Below are positions 8,839 through 16,405 of a DNA stretch of 64,000 bases, one piece after another. Position 1 is the first letter of the stretch. Each line of letters opens with the position of its first letter. The notes beneath the pieces are model-generated. The model did no database searches. It had not been told where the DNA came from and saw only the letters and a program-made list of their open reading frames with translations. The position numbers and the translations under genes were made by a program. The stretch is from Flavobacteriaceae bacterium. GTDB lineage: Bacteria; Bacteroidota; Bacteroidia; Flavobacteriales; Flavobacteriaceae. Location of the stretch: the NCBI GenBank assembly GCA_021648755.1, contig JAKISG010000003.1, forward strand, positions 62,001 through 126,000, read 5' to 3'.

Positions 8839-8985
8839 TTAAAACTTTATACTTGTTTTATATTTTGTTTTGGTCATAGTATGTTTTGTATTGACACTTT
8901 TATAAATGCTAACGACAGTTTTATATTTACCTTCAGAAGAAGTATAAGTGCCATTGATAGTTTTATAATTTATCTCATTTAAATA
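8839..8985 (-). pseudogene. Coding remnant without a start codon
   Basis: An open frame follows directly, in the same frame, after the stop of the 40-residue gene at 8986-9108. It reads roughly LNEINYKTINGTYTSS and continues with Lys/Tyr/Thr-rich sequence to a TAA at 8839. The composition looks coding but there is no plausible initiation codon. It is probably the tail of a decayed gene. No function can be given. Confidence 0.3.
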
Positions 8986-9108
8986 TTATTGTCTGCCTTT
9001 AAATTTAATTCTTGATACATTTGAATATTCTGGTGATGTTGCACCATAAACACTCTTTACGTACTTTTTAGCATTTTGTCCTAATTTCATAAACTCCGTT
9101 TTCTTCAT
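8986..9108 (-). pseudogene. Short 40-codon frame, probable detached C-terminus of the neighbouring gene
   Basis: An ATG-started frame encodes MKKTEFMKLGQNAKKY followed by VKSVYGATSPEYSNVS and ends KFKGRQ. KxYVKSVYGATSPEY is the kind of C-terminal motif I associate with the family of the gene immediately upstream (9126-9731), which stops 18 bases before this ATG in another frame. A one-base slip near 9126-9131 would join them. So I read this as the severed C-terminus, though it could be a small gene in its own right. Confidence 0.45.
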
Positions 9109-9125
9109 TATATAAGATGCTGTTT

Positions 9126-9731
9126 CTATTTATAAGTTCTGTTTTTTAGTTCGGCTTCTGTTTGGTTTACTTTTTGGGTTGCCTTTACTAATTCCTTTTG
9201 ATAGGTTTTTAGATTTACTAACTTTAAATCTTCAATATTTGGATTGTAGGTTTCTATTATTTCAATTAGTTGTAAAAGTTTGTTTAAGTTTTCTGCTGTT
9301 TCCGTAAATGATTGTCGTGATGTGGATTTTGTTTCTTTGTTTTTGGTTTCTTCATCGTTAAAATCATCTTCGTTTGTTTCGATGGTTTTTGTTGTTTTTC
9401 TACTTCTTTGAATTAATCTGTTTAATGATTTTGCTTGTTCAAATATACCATCAGTTAGATTTAAAACATCTAACTGATTTATTATTCTTGTTACTTTTGA
9501 TTTTAAGTCTTCGTAAAGTTCTTGTCTTAAATGTATAGCGTTTTTGTTTGCATTTCTTTTGTCTATAACATTATTAAGGCTTGCTAAAGCATTGTCATAA
9601 AGTTCTGTGATTGCTGGAATTTTTAAATTATCAATACTTGGATTGTAATTTGTGTAAGTAGTAATTTGTTCGATTAATTTTTGAAGGTTTGCAACGTTTT
9701 TTGCGTGTCCTGTTTCATACTGTAATGTCAT
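9126..9731 (-). CDS. Helical protein with internal duplication, probably C-terminally truncated by frameshift
   Basis: A 201-residue, mostly alpha-helical cytosolic protein without signal peptide. Two related halves are visible. Residues about 8-45 read VANLQKLIEQI...YNPSIDNLKI and residues about 145-180 read ENLNKLLQLIEII..YNPNIEDLKL, each followed by a Thr/Gln/Asn-rich coiled-coil-like stretch. A charged linker (about 115-140, Glu/Asp/Lys/Thr) separates them. It resembles a Bacteroidota family of hypothetical proteins that ends in a VKSVxGATSPxY motif; that motif is found here just downstream in another frame (8986-9108). The gene therefore looks truncated. Function unknown. It sits between an Hcp effector and a secreted hydrolase. 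Confidence 0.6.
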   Translation of the reverse strand: MTLQYETGHAKNVANLQKLIEQITTYTNYNPSIDNLKIPAITELYDNALASLNNVIDKRNANKNAIHLRQELYEDLKSKVTRIINQLDVLNLTDGIFEQAKSLNRLIQRSRKTTKTIETNEDDFNDEETKNKETKSTSRQSFTETAENLNKLLQLIEIIETYNPNIEDLKLVNLKTYQKELVKATQKVNQTEAELKNRTYK

Positions 9732-9839
9732 AATTCAATTTTTTTAAATGTTAATAATAGTAAATGTAATGATTACTAATCATTTAACGAAATTAAATTA
9801 TAATTATTGTTTTTAAAACTTAGAGTTAAATATTATAAC

Positions 9840-9885
9840 ATACTCACCGCACAGATTTAAAATAACATTAATGTGCAATGAGTAT
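9840..9885 (-). terminator. Hairpin downstream of the secreted hydrolase gene
   Basis: A 14-base arm (9840-9853) and its partner (9872-9885) form a stem with two G-U pairs, 15 bases after the stop of the hydrolase gene at 9900. There is no strong T-run in the minus direction. It is likely a transcription end or mRNA 3' stabiliser. Confidence 0.5.
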
Positions 9886-9899
9886 ATTTTAGAATTAAA

Positions 9900-12881
9900 T
9901 TAATCCACAATAATTGTTTTCGTTAAAATTTCACCATTTACATTTGCTTTAATAATTCTAATATCACCTGAATTACTATGATAATTAATATTCATTTCTT
10001 CTTGATTAGAATTAAAGTCTTGTTTTTTATTACCATATATATCATATAATTCTGATAAGGTTATATTTTCATATTCGCCTGTTAATATATTAAAGACTTT
10101 ATATTTATTTGTACCAATTTTAATGATTTTTGAAGTGTCACCACTTTGACCTACAACTACATTCATGTCTGCATAAACAGTACCACAAGAATTTGAAACT
10201 TCAACACTTACTAAACCACCACTACCTTGTGAACCTGATAATATATTAATTATTTTATTACCGAAACCATCTAAATATTCATTTGGAGGAGACCATTGAC
10301 TTGGAACTGTCCAATCGTAATAGAATTCAACAACATTGGTTTGATTAGATACTAAATTATAAGCATGAGGCGAAAAAGCATCAATTTCAGCATCGCCTAC
10401 TAATCCTTGACCTTGATTAGATGGGTTACCAACCCAAATAGTTTTTGTAATTGTTTCATTATCAAAAATTGCTTTAATAAATCCACTACCATTATTTCCG
10501 TTTTTTTGAACTAATACTGTTTCATTATTATTAGAACCAATAATTTGCAAATTACTTGAAACTTCCCAAACGGGATTAGAAGGAATAATACAATTATTAA
10601 AATAATATTCTTCGTTATTATTATTACATAGAAAAAAAGAACCTTGAATATCACCATCTAAATAAACTGATGGTGGTGGATTTGGAGTATTAACATCTAA
10701 TTCTGCAAATAACCAATCGATACTTTCTTTAGTAAAAGAAACATGTTGTGTATTTGTTTGTGGACCATAATAATTATCGAAAGGAATTTCATTTGAGCAA
10801 ACTAAATTTCTATCTAATTTCTGACTCCAATTAAAATTTGGGTTTTTAAAACCTAAAGCACTAACTGTTGGTACAAATGAATGAATTTCTTTATTTGTTC
10901 TTGATGAGAAAAAATCACCCCAAATACCAAAATAATATGCTAATAAAACTTCTTGAATATTTATACCATTACCCCAATTTGAAATACCAGGGTCATCGCC
11001 TAAAACCGCACTATGTAATTGATCTTCGGTGTCGAATAAACCGCCTGGCACAATATCCATACTTCCGTTTGGGTTATTGTTTGTATATGTTGCAGTACGA
11101 TTTGGTTTAAAACGTCTCCATAATCTTGCTATTTGTTTTGTTTGACCTGTATTTGGCATATAGTTGGTATTCATTTCGGCAACTTTAACTGTCCACCATA
11201 ATTGATTTATGAAACCGTGTATTCTAAAATCTTCTATACCTGCAACGTCTACATTAATGCCCATAAGTGATCCATTTACCATTGCTATTTTTCTTAAATT
11301 TTGAGGATAACCATTTGAGCCATCTAAACCGTTTGAAGTTAAGTTGGATAAATATTGTTGTCTAACTGGCGAACCATTATTTAAGTGGTCTGGCAAATGA
11401 TACGGCAAATGTTGTTCAATTAGTTGTTGATTTCCTGCAACTGATTTTAAACGGTTGTTATAAAAATCGGCTGCTGCTGTACTATCCCCAAATGCATCTA
11501 ATAAATTCATCATTGCTTGCATACCTATTGGGATATTTGCTCCTAAATGTGGACTATCTACACTTACCCAAAGTCTTGTGTTATGTTCTAAGTTGTGGTC
11601 TTCCATATATGCTAATGCGTAACGTGATATTTGACCACCCATACTTGGTCCCATAATTACTAATTTTTCATCACTATTATTTTGATTTAATAATGTGTTT
11701 AAGTGTTGGTATAATGCAACGTGTGCCATTGCATTTCTTTCTATATAATCTGCACCGCCATCTATATCAACATTATTTCTTTCGTAAGTTATGTGGTTTA
11801 CTATTATTACGTCGTAACCTAATGCTCTTAGATTTGTCACAAGAGATTGCTCTGGAGGTGTAGCGTTATTATCAGTATACTCCATTAATTCAAAAATAGA
11901 TGTATGTTTACCTGATGGCAAATCGGAATCAGAATCTTCAATTTTACGTTCATCACCTGGGTCAAAACCATCAATAATTACAATTGGTTTTAATAAAACA
12001 CCTTGGGTATTGCCATTATTTGTATGGTGGTAAATTCTATATTCAAGTTCGCCTAATAATGATGGTGAACCGTCATAACCTTGAAAAGGAATATCAGCAG
12101 TAATTGTACCATCAACTATTAAAGATTGTGGTGGTCTTATAAAGGCTAATTTTGTATGTAAAACACTACTTGTTGTTTTTGTTGTGCCATCCGTAAAAGT
12201 TGCGGTAAATATTAATGTTTTATAACCTTCATTATTATAATGTACTTGTATATTATTGGTAGTAATTATTCCATCATTAATAATAGTGTAATCTGTTTCG
12301 GTATCAAAATTTGCAATTAATGTTTGTATCTTTTTGGTTTCTGTTTCTTCGATAAAGAAAGTATTGTCAAATTTGAATGTGATGTCGCTACCTACTAAAT
12401 ATTCCTTTAAAGGTGCAATGACTAAAACATGTTTTTCTTTAAACGCAGGTTTGTCATTGGTCAACTTTTCAAATTTGTTCGTATTTGTTGAAAGACGAAG
12501 ACCACCTTTAGTTTCATCATTGCTATTAAAATTTAATTCATGAAATGAAGCATTTAGTATTCCGACATCTACCGTATTTTTATTATTACGATGTGTGTAA
12601 TTTGTTCTTACTGATTTATAGGATACAAATTTTTGTTTGTCTGAGGCGTTGTATAATTCGTTAAGTGCTTGTTCAAAATGTTTTAATGAAGAAACGTTTT
12701 TATCTTCTTCGTTAAATGTACTTAATTGTGACCAAGGCATCGTTTTGTCGTATAAAACATTGGTTGTAAAACTTGTTTTATCAATATTTACAAGCATGCT
12801 GTCGATACTTATTTCGGGTTCTTGAGCATATAAATTTATAAAAAGCGATAAAATAAATGCAATGGTAATTGTTTTTTTCAT
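9900..12881 (-). CDS. Large secreted alpha/beta hydrolase (GPSMGG nucleophile), paralogue A
   Basis: A 993-residue protein with a Sec signal peptide (MKKTITIAFILSLF...LYAQ). The N-terminal about 280 residues are beta-rich. An alpha/beta hydrolase domain follows: IVIIDGFDPGDERK, then VIIVNH, GGADYIERN and the nucleophile elbow GPSMGG (residues 411-416, Ser413 as nucleophile), then DSPHLGANIPIG. A candidate catalytic His is in TQHVSFT. This fits a lipase or esterase of the PGAP1/lipase-like type. The C-terminal about 200 residues are Ig-like and end in VNGEILTKTIIVD, like a T9SS sorting tail but without a clear full domain. It is paralogous along its length to the protein at 46880-49939. Both lie near tssD-type genes. 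Substrate unknown. Confidence 0.75.
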   Translation of the reverse strand: MKKTITIAFILSLFINLYAQEPEISIDSMLVNIDKTSFTTNVLYDKTMPWSQLSTFNEEDKNVSSLKHFEQALNELYNASDKQKFVSYKSVRTNYTHRNNKNTVDVGILNASFHELNFNSNDETKGGLRLSTNTNKFEKLTNDKPAFKEKHVLVIAPLKEYLVGSDITFKFDNTFFIEETETKKIQTLIANFDTETDYTIINDGIITTNNIQVHYNNEGYKTLIFTATFTDGTTKTTSSVLHTKLAFIRPPQSLIVDGTITADIPFQGYDGSPSLLGELEYRIYHHTNNGNTQGVLLKPIVIIDGFDPGDERKIEDSDSDLPSGKHTSIFELMEYTDNNATPPEQSLVTNLRALGYDVIIVNHITYERNNVDIDGGADYIERNAMAHVALYQHLNTLLNQNNSDEKLVIMGPSMGGQISRYALAYMEDHNLEHNTRLWVSVDSPHLGANIPIGMQAMMNLLDAFGDSTAAADFYNNRLKSVAGNQQLIEQHLPYHLPDHLNNGSPVRQQYLSNLTSNGLDGSNGYPQNLRKIAMVNGSLMGINVDVAGIEDFRIHGFINQLWWTVKVAEMNTNYMPNTGQTKQIARLWRRFKPNRTATYTNNNPNGSMDIVPGGLFDTEDQLHSAVLGDDPGISNWGNGINIQEVLLAYYFGIWGDFFSSRTNKEIHSFVPTVSALGFKNPNFNWSQKLDRNLVCSNEIPFDNYYGPQTNTQHVSFTKESIDWLFAELDVNTPNPPPSVYLDGDIQGSFFLCNNNNEEYYFNNCIIPSNPVWEVSSNLQIIGSNNNETVLVQKNGNNGSGFIKAIFDNETITKTIWVGNPSNQGQGLVGDAEIDAFSPHAYNLVSNQTNVVEFYYDWTVPSQWSPPNEYLDGFGNKIINILSGSQGSGGLVSVEVSNSCGTVYADMNVVVGQSGDTSKIIKIGTNKYKVFNILTGEYENITLSELYDIYGNKKQDFNSNQEEMNINYHSNSGDIRIIKANVNGEILTKTIIVD

Positions 12882-12926
12882 AATTTAGTGTTTTAATAAA
12901 TGGTTAATGTGAATTGTTTATTAGTT

Positions 12927-12972
12927 CCTGAAATAAATTCAGGATGAAATTAGGTGTCATTGGTGTGGCACC
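12927..12972. other. Two adjacent hairpins between hydrolase and lipoprotein genes
   Basis: CCTGAA/TTCAGG (12927-12943) and AGGTGTCA/TGGCACCT (12952-12972, one mismatch) lie between two minus-strand genes. The second is followed by eight T on the plus strand. They may separate transcription of the lipoprotein (12979-13578) from the hydrolase, or be remnants of a cassette junction. Confidence 0.45.
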
Positions 12973-12978
12973 TTTTTT

Positions 12979-13578
12979 TTATGGAAATTCTGTGTCTGAA
13001 AGTGTGTTCCAATTTAAATCAAAACGACCTTCGGTTATCTCTATAATATCATCAGGATTATCTTGATTTACGGCTTGGCAACTAAAAGTGCCTGAAATAA
13101 TTCCATTTTCAAAGTCATTTCTTGTGATGTTAAGTATTCCTGTGCTTTCGATTGAACAATACCATTTATATGCTTCAATATCATTATCCCACCATCTACA
13201 TACTAAATTAATTGTTGGGTTGGCATCTAAACCGTTAAGGCAATTACTTTCCTGCATTGTGAAAATCCCTGTACCAATTTCTTCTAAATCAACAATGTGC
13301 ATTTTTAACAAACCACCTGTACCGCTTTTAAAATCCCAAATTTTTAAATCAGCAAAATTCAAATTTGATGGAGAACCAACAAATCTCATTCCACGATCTG
13401 GACCAAAGGTTGTACCTGTGCCATCACGAGGTGTAAGTAAGTTGCCATCTATGTAACAACCAAAAGTGTTTTTTCCAGTTTGGGTTGCTTCGGGTAATGT
13501 TGGGTTAAAATCATTGTCGTTTCTTTCGCAACTTGTTAGAGTTGTCAGAAAAATTGTAAGTATTAATAGTGTTTTCAT
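12979..13578 (-). CDS. DUF6252-like lipoprotein
   Basis: A 199-residue lipoprotein with the signal MKTLLILTIFLTTLTSCE and lipobox Cys at about residue 17. The mature part has GKNTFGCYIDGNLLTPRDG near residue 35 and ends with GIISGTFSCQAVNQDNPDDII..TEGRFDL. Both match what I recall of the DUF6252 family of Bacteroidota lipoproteins, which has no known function. It is predicted to lie on the outer-membrane or periplasmic side. It is the first gene of the minus-strand accessory run, just left of the hairpin-rich gap at 13.6-13.8 kb. Immunity or binding roles are possible but unsupported. Confidence 0.7.
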   Translation of the reverse strand: MKTLLILTIFLTTLTSCERNDNDFNPTLPEATQTGKNTFGCYIDGNLLTPRDGTGTTFGPDRGMRFVGSPSNLNFADLKIWDFKSGTGGLLKMHIVDLEEIGTGIFTMQESNCLNGLDANPTINLVCRWWDNDIEAYKWYCSIESTGILNITRNDFENGIISGTFSCQAVNQDNPDDIIEITEGRFDLNWNTLSDTEFP

Positions 13579-13696
13579 AATTATTGATTTTGTTAATGTC
13601 TTGTTTTTATTACTTATGTTATAGTTAAAATATGCTATTCTACTTCTTTTAAATTAATAGTTAATTGCAATTAATTTATTATTTTTCATGCACTTC

Positions 13697-13733
13697 TAAA
13701 ATTTAGTTTGTGGGTAGGCAGAACTAAATTTTA
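13697..13733. repeat. Perfect 12-bp stem-loop in a gene-free stretch
   Basis: TAAAATTTAGTT and its exact complement flank a 13-base loop. It lies in the 438-base gene-free interval 13579-14016, which otherwise holds AT-rich sequence and, at 13814-13824, an inverted copy of the TGTTAGGCACA motif. It resembles the inner hairpin of the 8.7-kb palindrome in position and size, but not in sequence. Confidence 0.5.
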
Positions 13734-13813
13734 CTTTGCTAGATTATTAATTTATTCTATATTGTTGTTTTTTAACGTTTTATTTTTTGAGTGTGATTTT
13801 TGCGGTCACACCT

Positions 13814-13824
13814 TGTGCCTAACA
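13814..13824 (-). repeat. Inverted copy of the TGTTAGGCACA motif
   Basis: The minus strand reads TGTTAGGCACAAGGTG; the plus strand at 8782 reads TGTTAGGCACATGGTC. The 11-base core is identical and the following GGT also matches. The two copies face inward-outward as inverted ends around the 8.8-13.8 kb genes. The core GTTAGGC fits the attC R' consensus GTTRRRY. Confidence 0.5.
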
Positions 13825-14016
13825 TGCAGATAAACGTATTAAACAATCTTGCACAATTGTGTATTAAATTTACACGCATTATATGTACAAATGTAGTCAA
13901 TTTAATGGGCTTTTGTATTTTAATTTTAATTTCAAGGATAATATTTTTAATATTATCACTTAAAATTAACATAAAGCTGTAATTTTGAAATTTAAAATTA
14001 AAAACTAAAGTATTTT

Positions 14017-14478
14017 ATGAGCAATTTTACAGTAAAAAAAATGAATAAATTTTTAATATTCAAACTACCAGCGGCTTACTTTACAGGCGTAAGAGTAAGT
14101 AAATTAACCGAAAATGAGGTAGAAGTAACTGTAAAACATAGATGGATTAATCAAAACCCTTTTAAATCAATCTATTGGGCAATTCAAGGAATGGCTTCAG
14201 AATTAACTACTGGTGTATTAGTAATGAAACATATTAGTGATAGTGGTAAAAAAATATCAATGTTAGTTACACGTCAAACAGGTGATTTTTACAAAAAAGC
14301 TACTGGTAAAATTACTTTTTCTTGTAAAGGTGGAAATGAAATAAAAAATGCAATTAATAGAACTATTGACACTAAAGAAGGGCAGACTGTAGTACTTACC
14401 TCAAAAGGATTTAATGAGCAAGGTATTGAAGTTTCTTCATTTACTTACCAATGGAGTATTAAGGTTAAGGTAAAATAA
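14017..14478 (+). CDS. DUF4442 (hotdog-fold thioesterase-like) protein
   Basis: A 153-residue cytosolic protein matching DUF4442, a hotdog-fold family related to PaaI-type thioesterases. Visible hallmarks are PAAYFTGVRV, the polar VTVKHRWINQNPFKSIYWA segment and QGMASELTTG (about residues 55-68), which corresponds to the central helix of hotdog folds. Thioesterase activity is plausible but not shown for this family. The ATG at 14017 is used; a second ATG at 14041 (MNKFLIFKLP) is an alternative start. It converges on the DUF4369 gene with a 3-base gap. Confidence 0.75.
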   Translation: MSNFTVKKMNKFLIFKLPAAYFTGVRVSKLTENEVEVTVKHRWINQNPFKSIYWAIQGMASELTTGVLVMKHISDSGKKISMLVTRQTGDFYKKATGKITFSCKGGNEIKNAINRTIDTKEGQTVVLTSKGFNEQGIEVSSFTYQWSIKVKVK

Positions 14479-14481
14479 AAA

Positions 14482-15165
14482 TTACCCTTTAACCTTCGCA
14501 ATATAAGCAATTAATTTTTTACCATATTTAGATGCCTTTACTTTTTCTGAAAGCGAATTTGCGATAGTATCTAAATAATATGTATCTAACTTATATAATT
14601 CAGATAAGGTTAAATAAGGAGAAATTTCAGAATTTACATTATTAAAGGCAAAATTTAAGGTGTAACGTAATTCTCTTTTTGTAATATTATTAATTTTTTT
14701 TTCAATGGCAATAATTTGAATTTCTGACTCCTTATCTTTTACAGCATCAAATTTCTCTTTAATTAAATCTAATTTTAAATTATTGAATTTCCGCATATTT
14801 TCGTTAAACACATTTAACAAATCCTGATTACTAGACCCTGTAATTTCTGCTTTATAATTAAATGTATTTATATCAGTTTCAATATTAATTTTTCCTTCTT
14901 CCCCAAAAAATTGCAAAATTTTATCAGTACCTGATAACGATAAAAAATATATTTCAGGGCTTTCTAAATTATCTGCTAAAGTGAAATTACTGCCATCTAA
15001 AACAATTGAATCAACATTAACAATTAAAGTATCCTTAATTTTTTGTAAATACAATTTTCCTTTCTTTAAACCAGTTACATTACCAGTTATTATCATATTT
15101 TTTTTTTCTTTAGCACAAGAAAAAATAAAAAAAACGACTACTGCCACTAATGTGTATTTGTTCAT
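14482..15165 (-). CDS. DUF4369 domain lipoprotein
   Basis: A 227-residue lipoprotein with signal MNKYTLVAVVVFFIFSCAK, Cys at about residue 17. The N-terminal half of the mature protein is a DUF4369 domain (ITGNVTGLKKGKLYLQKI, DTLIVNVDSI, SPEIYFLSL), which in Bacteroidota often precedes thioredoxin-like domains. Here no CxxC thioredoxin domain follows; the C-terminal half is helical and ends soon after. It is therefore a short form. Function unknown, envelope-located. It is the last gene of the minus-strand group with L21-L27, but a strong terminator lies just before it. Confidence 0.7.
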   Translation of the reverse strand: MNKYTLVAVVVFFIFSCAKEKKNMIITGNVTGLKKGKLYLQKIKDTLIVNVDSIVLDGSNFTLADNLESPEIYFLSLSGTDKILQFFGEEGKINIETDINTFNYKAEITGSSNQDLLNVFNENMRKFNNLKLDLIKEKFDAVKDKESEIQIIAIEKKINNITKRELRYTLNFAFNNVNSEISPYLTLSELYKLDTYYLDTIANSLSEKVKASKYGKKLIAYIAKVKG

Positions 15166-15181
15166 AAATAAATATATTACA

Positions 15182-15217
15182 AAAAATCCTTTTAAAATTT
15201 ATTTTAAAAGGATTTTT
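15182..15217 (-). terminator. Terminator after rpmA (17-bp perfect stem)
   Basis: A perfect 17-base inverted repeat with a 2-base loop begins 22 bases past the L27 stop. It has T-rich flanks on both strands and so can act in either direction. It separates the L21-L27 operon from the DUF4369 gene. Confidence 0.8.
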
Positions 15218-15239
15218 ATACGATTATTTTAAAAATTTA

Positions 15240-15500
15240 CTATGCCTCAAAAGGCTCAATAGAAACATAAGACCTATTATTTCTCTTTTTAGTAAATTTC
15301 ACTAAACCATCTACTTGAGCATGTAAAGTATGATCCTTGCCCATATATACATTTTCTCCAGGGTGATGTTTTGTGCCTCTTTGACGTATGATGATATTAC
15401 CTGCTATTGCAGCCTGACCACCAAAAATTTTTACTCCAAGACGTTTCGATTCTGACTCTCTACCATTCTTAGAACTACCAACTCCTTTTTTATGTGCCAT
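15240..15500 (-). CDS. rpmA: 50S ribosomal protein L27
   Basis: An 86-residue protein of normal bacterial length, starting MAHKKGVGSSKNGRESESKRLGVK, with the RQRGTKHHPGENVYMGKDHTL core. L27 lies near the peptidyl transferase centre and helps to place tRNA. There is no N-terminal extension of the cleaved Firmicutes kind. It is the second gene of an rplU-rpmA operon, 41 bases after L21. Expression follows the shared promoter upstream of rplU. Confidence 0.98.
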   Translation of the reverse strand: MAHKKGVGSSKNGRESESKRLGVKIFGGQAAIAGNIIIRQRGTKHHPGENVYMGKDHTLHAQVDGLVKFTKKRNNRSYVSIEPFEA

Positions 15501-15541
15501 AATTCAAATTTTTAAATGCTTAAATTCTATTTTGATTTTGA

Positions 15542-16213
15542 TTACTTTTCAATACCTCCTTTAATTTCATCTTGCCACTTCTTTAACTCATCCCATTTTC
15601 CAGTAGCAGCCATTTTTGCTTGCTTTGGCCATGAATCTGGAATTTTAGAAGCATATCTAGAACCTGCTGCAACTAAAATTTCTTTTAATTTTACAACCTC
15701 TGTTGCCGCTAAATCAGCAAAAGTAACGATTCCTGCATCATTAAAAATTTCAGCAATTTTAGGACCAATTCCTTCTACTTTTTTTAAATCATCTGCCTTA
15801 GTAATTGTTTTTTTAACAACTTCCTGTTCTAGTTTTGCAGTTTCCTTAGGTACTTCTTTTTTTGCTACTGGCTCTAAAATCTCTTTTTTTGAAGATTTTG
15901 CTCCACTAACAACAATACTTTCAATTTTAATTTCGGTTAAATATTGCCTATGACCATTTTTAACTCGATACCCTTTTCTACGTTTTTTCTTAAAAACGAT
16001 TACTTTGTCACCTTTTAAGTGACTAAGGATTTTAGCTGATACAGCTACACCTTTGATAACTGGGGCGCCAATAACTACTTTACCATCATCTAATAAAAGA
16101 ACCTTGTCAAAACTCACTTTTGAATCAACCTCCTCTTGTAAACGATGTACAAATATTTTTTGGTCTTTTTTAACTTTAAATTGTTGCCCTGCTATTTCTA
16201 CAATTGCGTACAT
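15542..16213 (-). CDS. rplU: 50S ribosomal protein L21 with C-terminal helix-hairpin-helix extension
   Basis: Residues 1 to about 103 are a complete L21 (MYAIVEIAGQQFKV, KKRRKGYRVKNGHRQ, LTEIKIESI), which binds 23S rRNA domain V. The protein then continues for about 120 residues: a charged Lys/Glu linker, followed by DDLKKVEGIGPKIAEIFNDAG (about 142-162), a helix-hairpin-helix like those in DNA- and RNA-binding proteins, and a helical tail. Typical L21 is about 103 residues. Such tails occur in other Flavobacteriia as far as I recall, so this is likely a lineage trait and not a recent fusion. The role of the tail is unknown. Confidence 0.95.
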   Translation of the reverse strand: MYAIVEIAGQQFKVKKDQKIFVHRLQEEVDSKVSFDKVLLLDDGKVVIGAPVIKGVAVSAKILSHLKGDKVIVFKKKRRKGYRVKNGHRQYLTEIKIESIVVSGAKSSKKEILEPVAKKEVPKETAKLEQEVVKKTITKADDLKKVEGIGPKIAEIFNDAGIVTFADLAATEVVKLKEILVAAGSRYASKIPDSWPKQAKMAATGKWDELKKWQDEIKGGIEK

Positions 16214-16251
16214 AAATTTATAATTTTTTTACCTTGTTTTTTAAACGAGTG

Positions 16252-16259
16252 CAAATATA
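16252..16259 (-). promoter_or_regulatory. Promoter -7 element (TATATTTG) of rplU-rpmA
   Basis: TAnnTTTG match on the minus strand, 39 bases ahead of the rplU ATG. Confidence 0.6.
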
Positions 16260-16357
16260 GCCTTTATTTTTAGTTATGAAAGTGTTTTTAAATAATTTTT
16301 AATTTATTCAATGCTAGTTTTTTTTAACTAAAACTATTAATTTAATACTAAAAAGTG

Positions 16358-16365
16358 TAATTTTG
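16358..16365 (+). promoter_or_regulatory. Promoter -7 element (TAATTTTG) of the sucA-odhB operon
   Basis: TAnnTTTG match about 40 bases before the sucA ATG, diverging from the rplU promoter about 100 bases away. Confidence 0.55.
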
Positions 16366-16405
16366 TGTCTTAAAATTTCTATTAACAAAAGAGGAATTAT
16401 TTTTT

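Noticed and set aside
13772..13982. Two overlapping short open frames of 60-66 codons on opposite strands
   Set aside because: Both lie over the inverted TGTTAGGCACA motif and AT-rich DNA, have unlikely protein composition and no family resemblance.
15516..15953. 145-codon plus-strand frame antisense to rplU
   Set aside because: It mirrors the coding bias of the L21 tail; no start context and no family.
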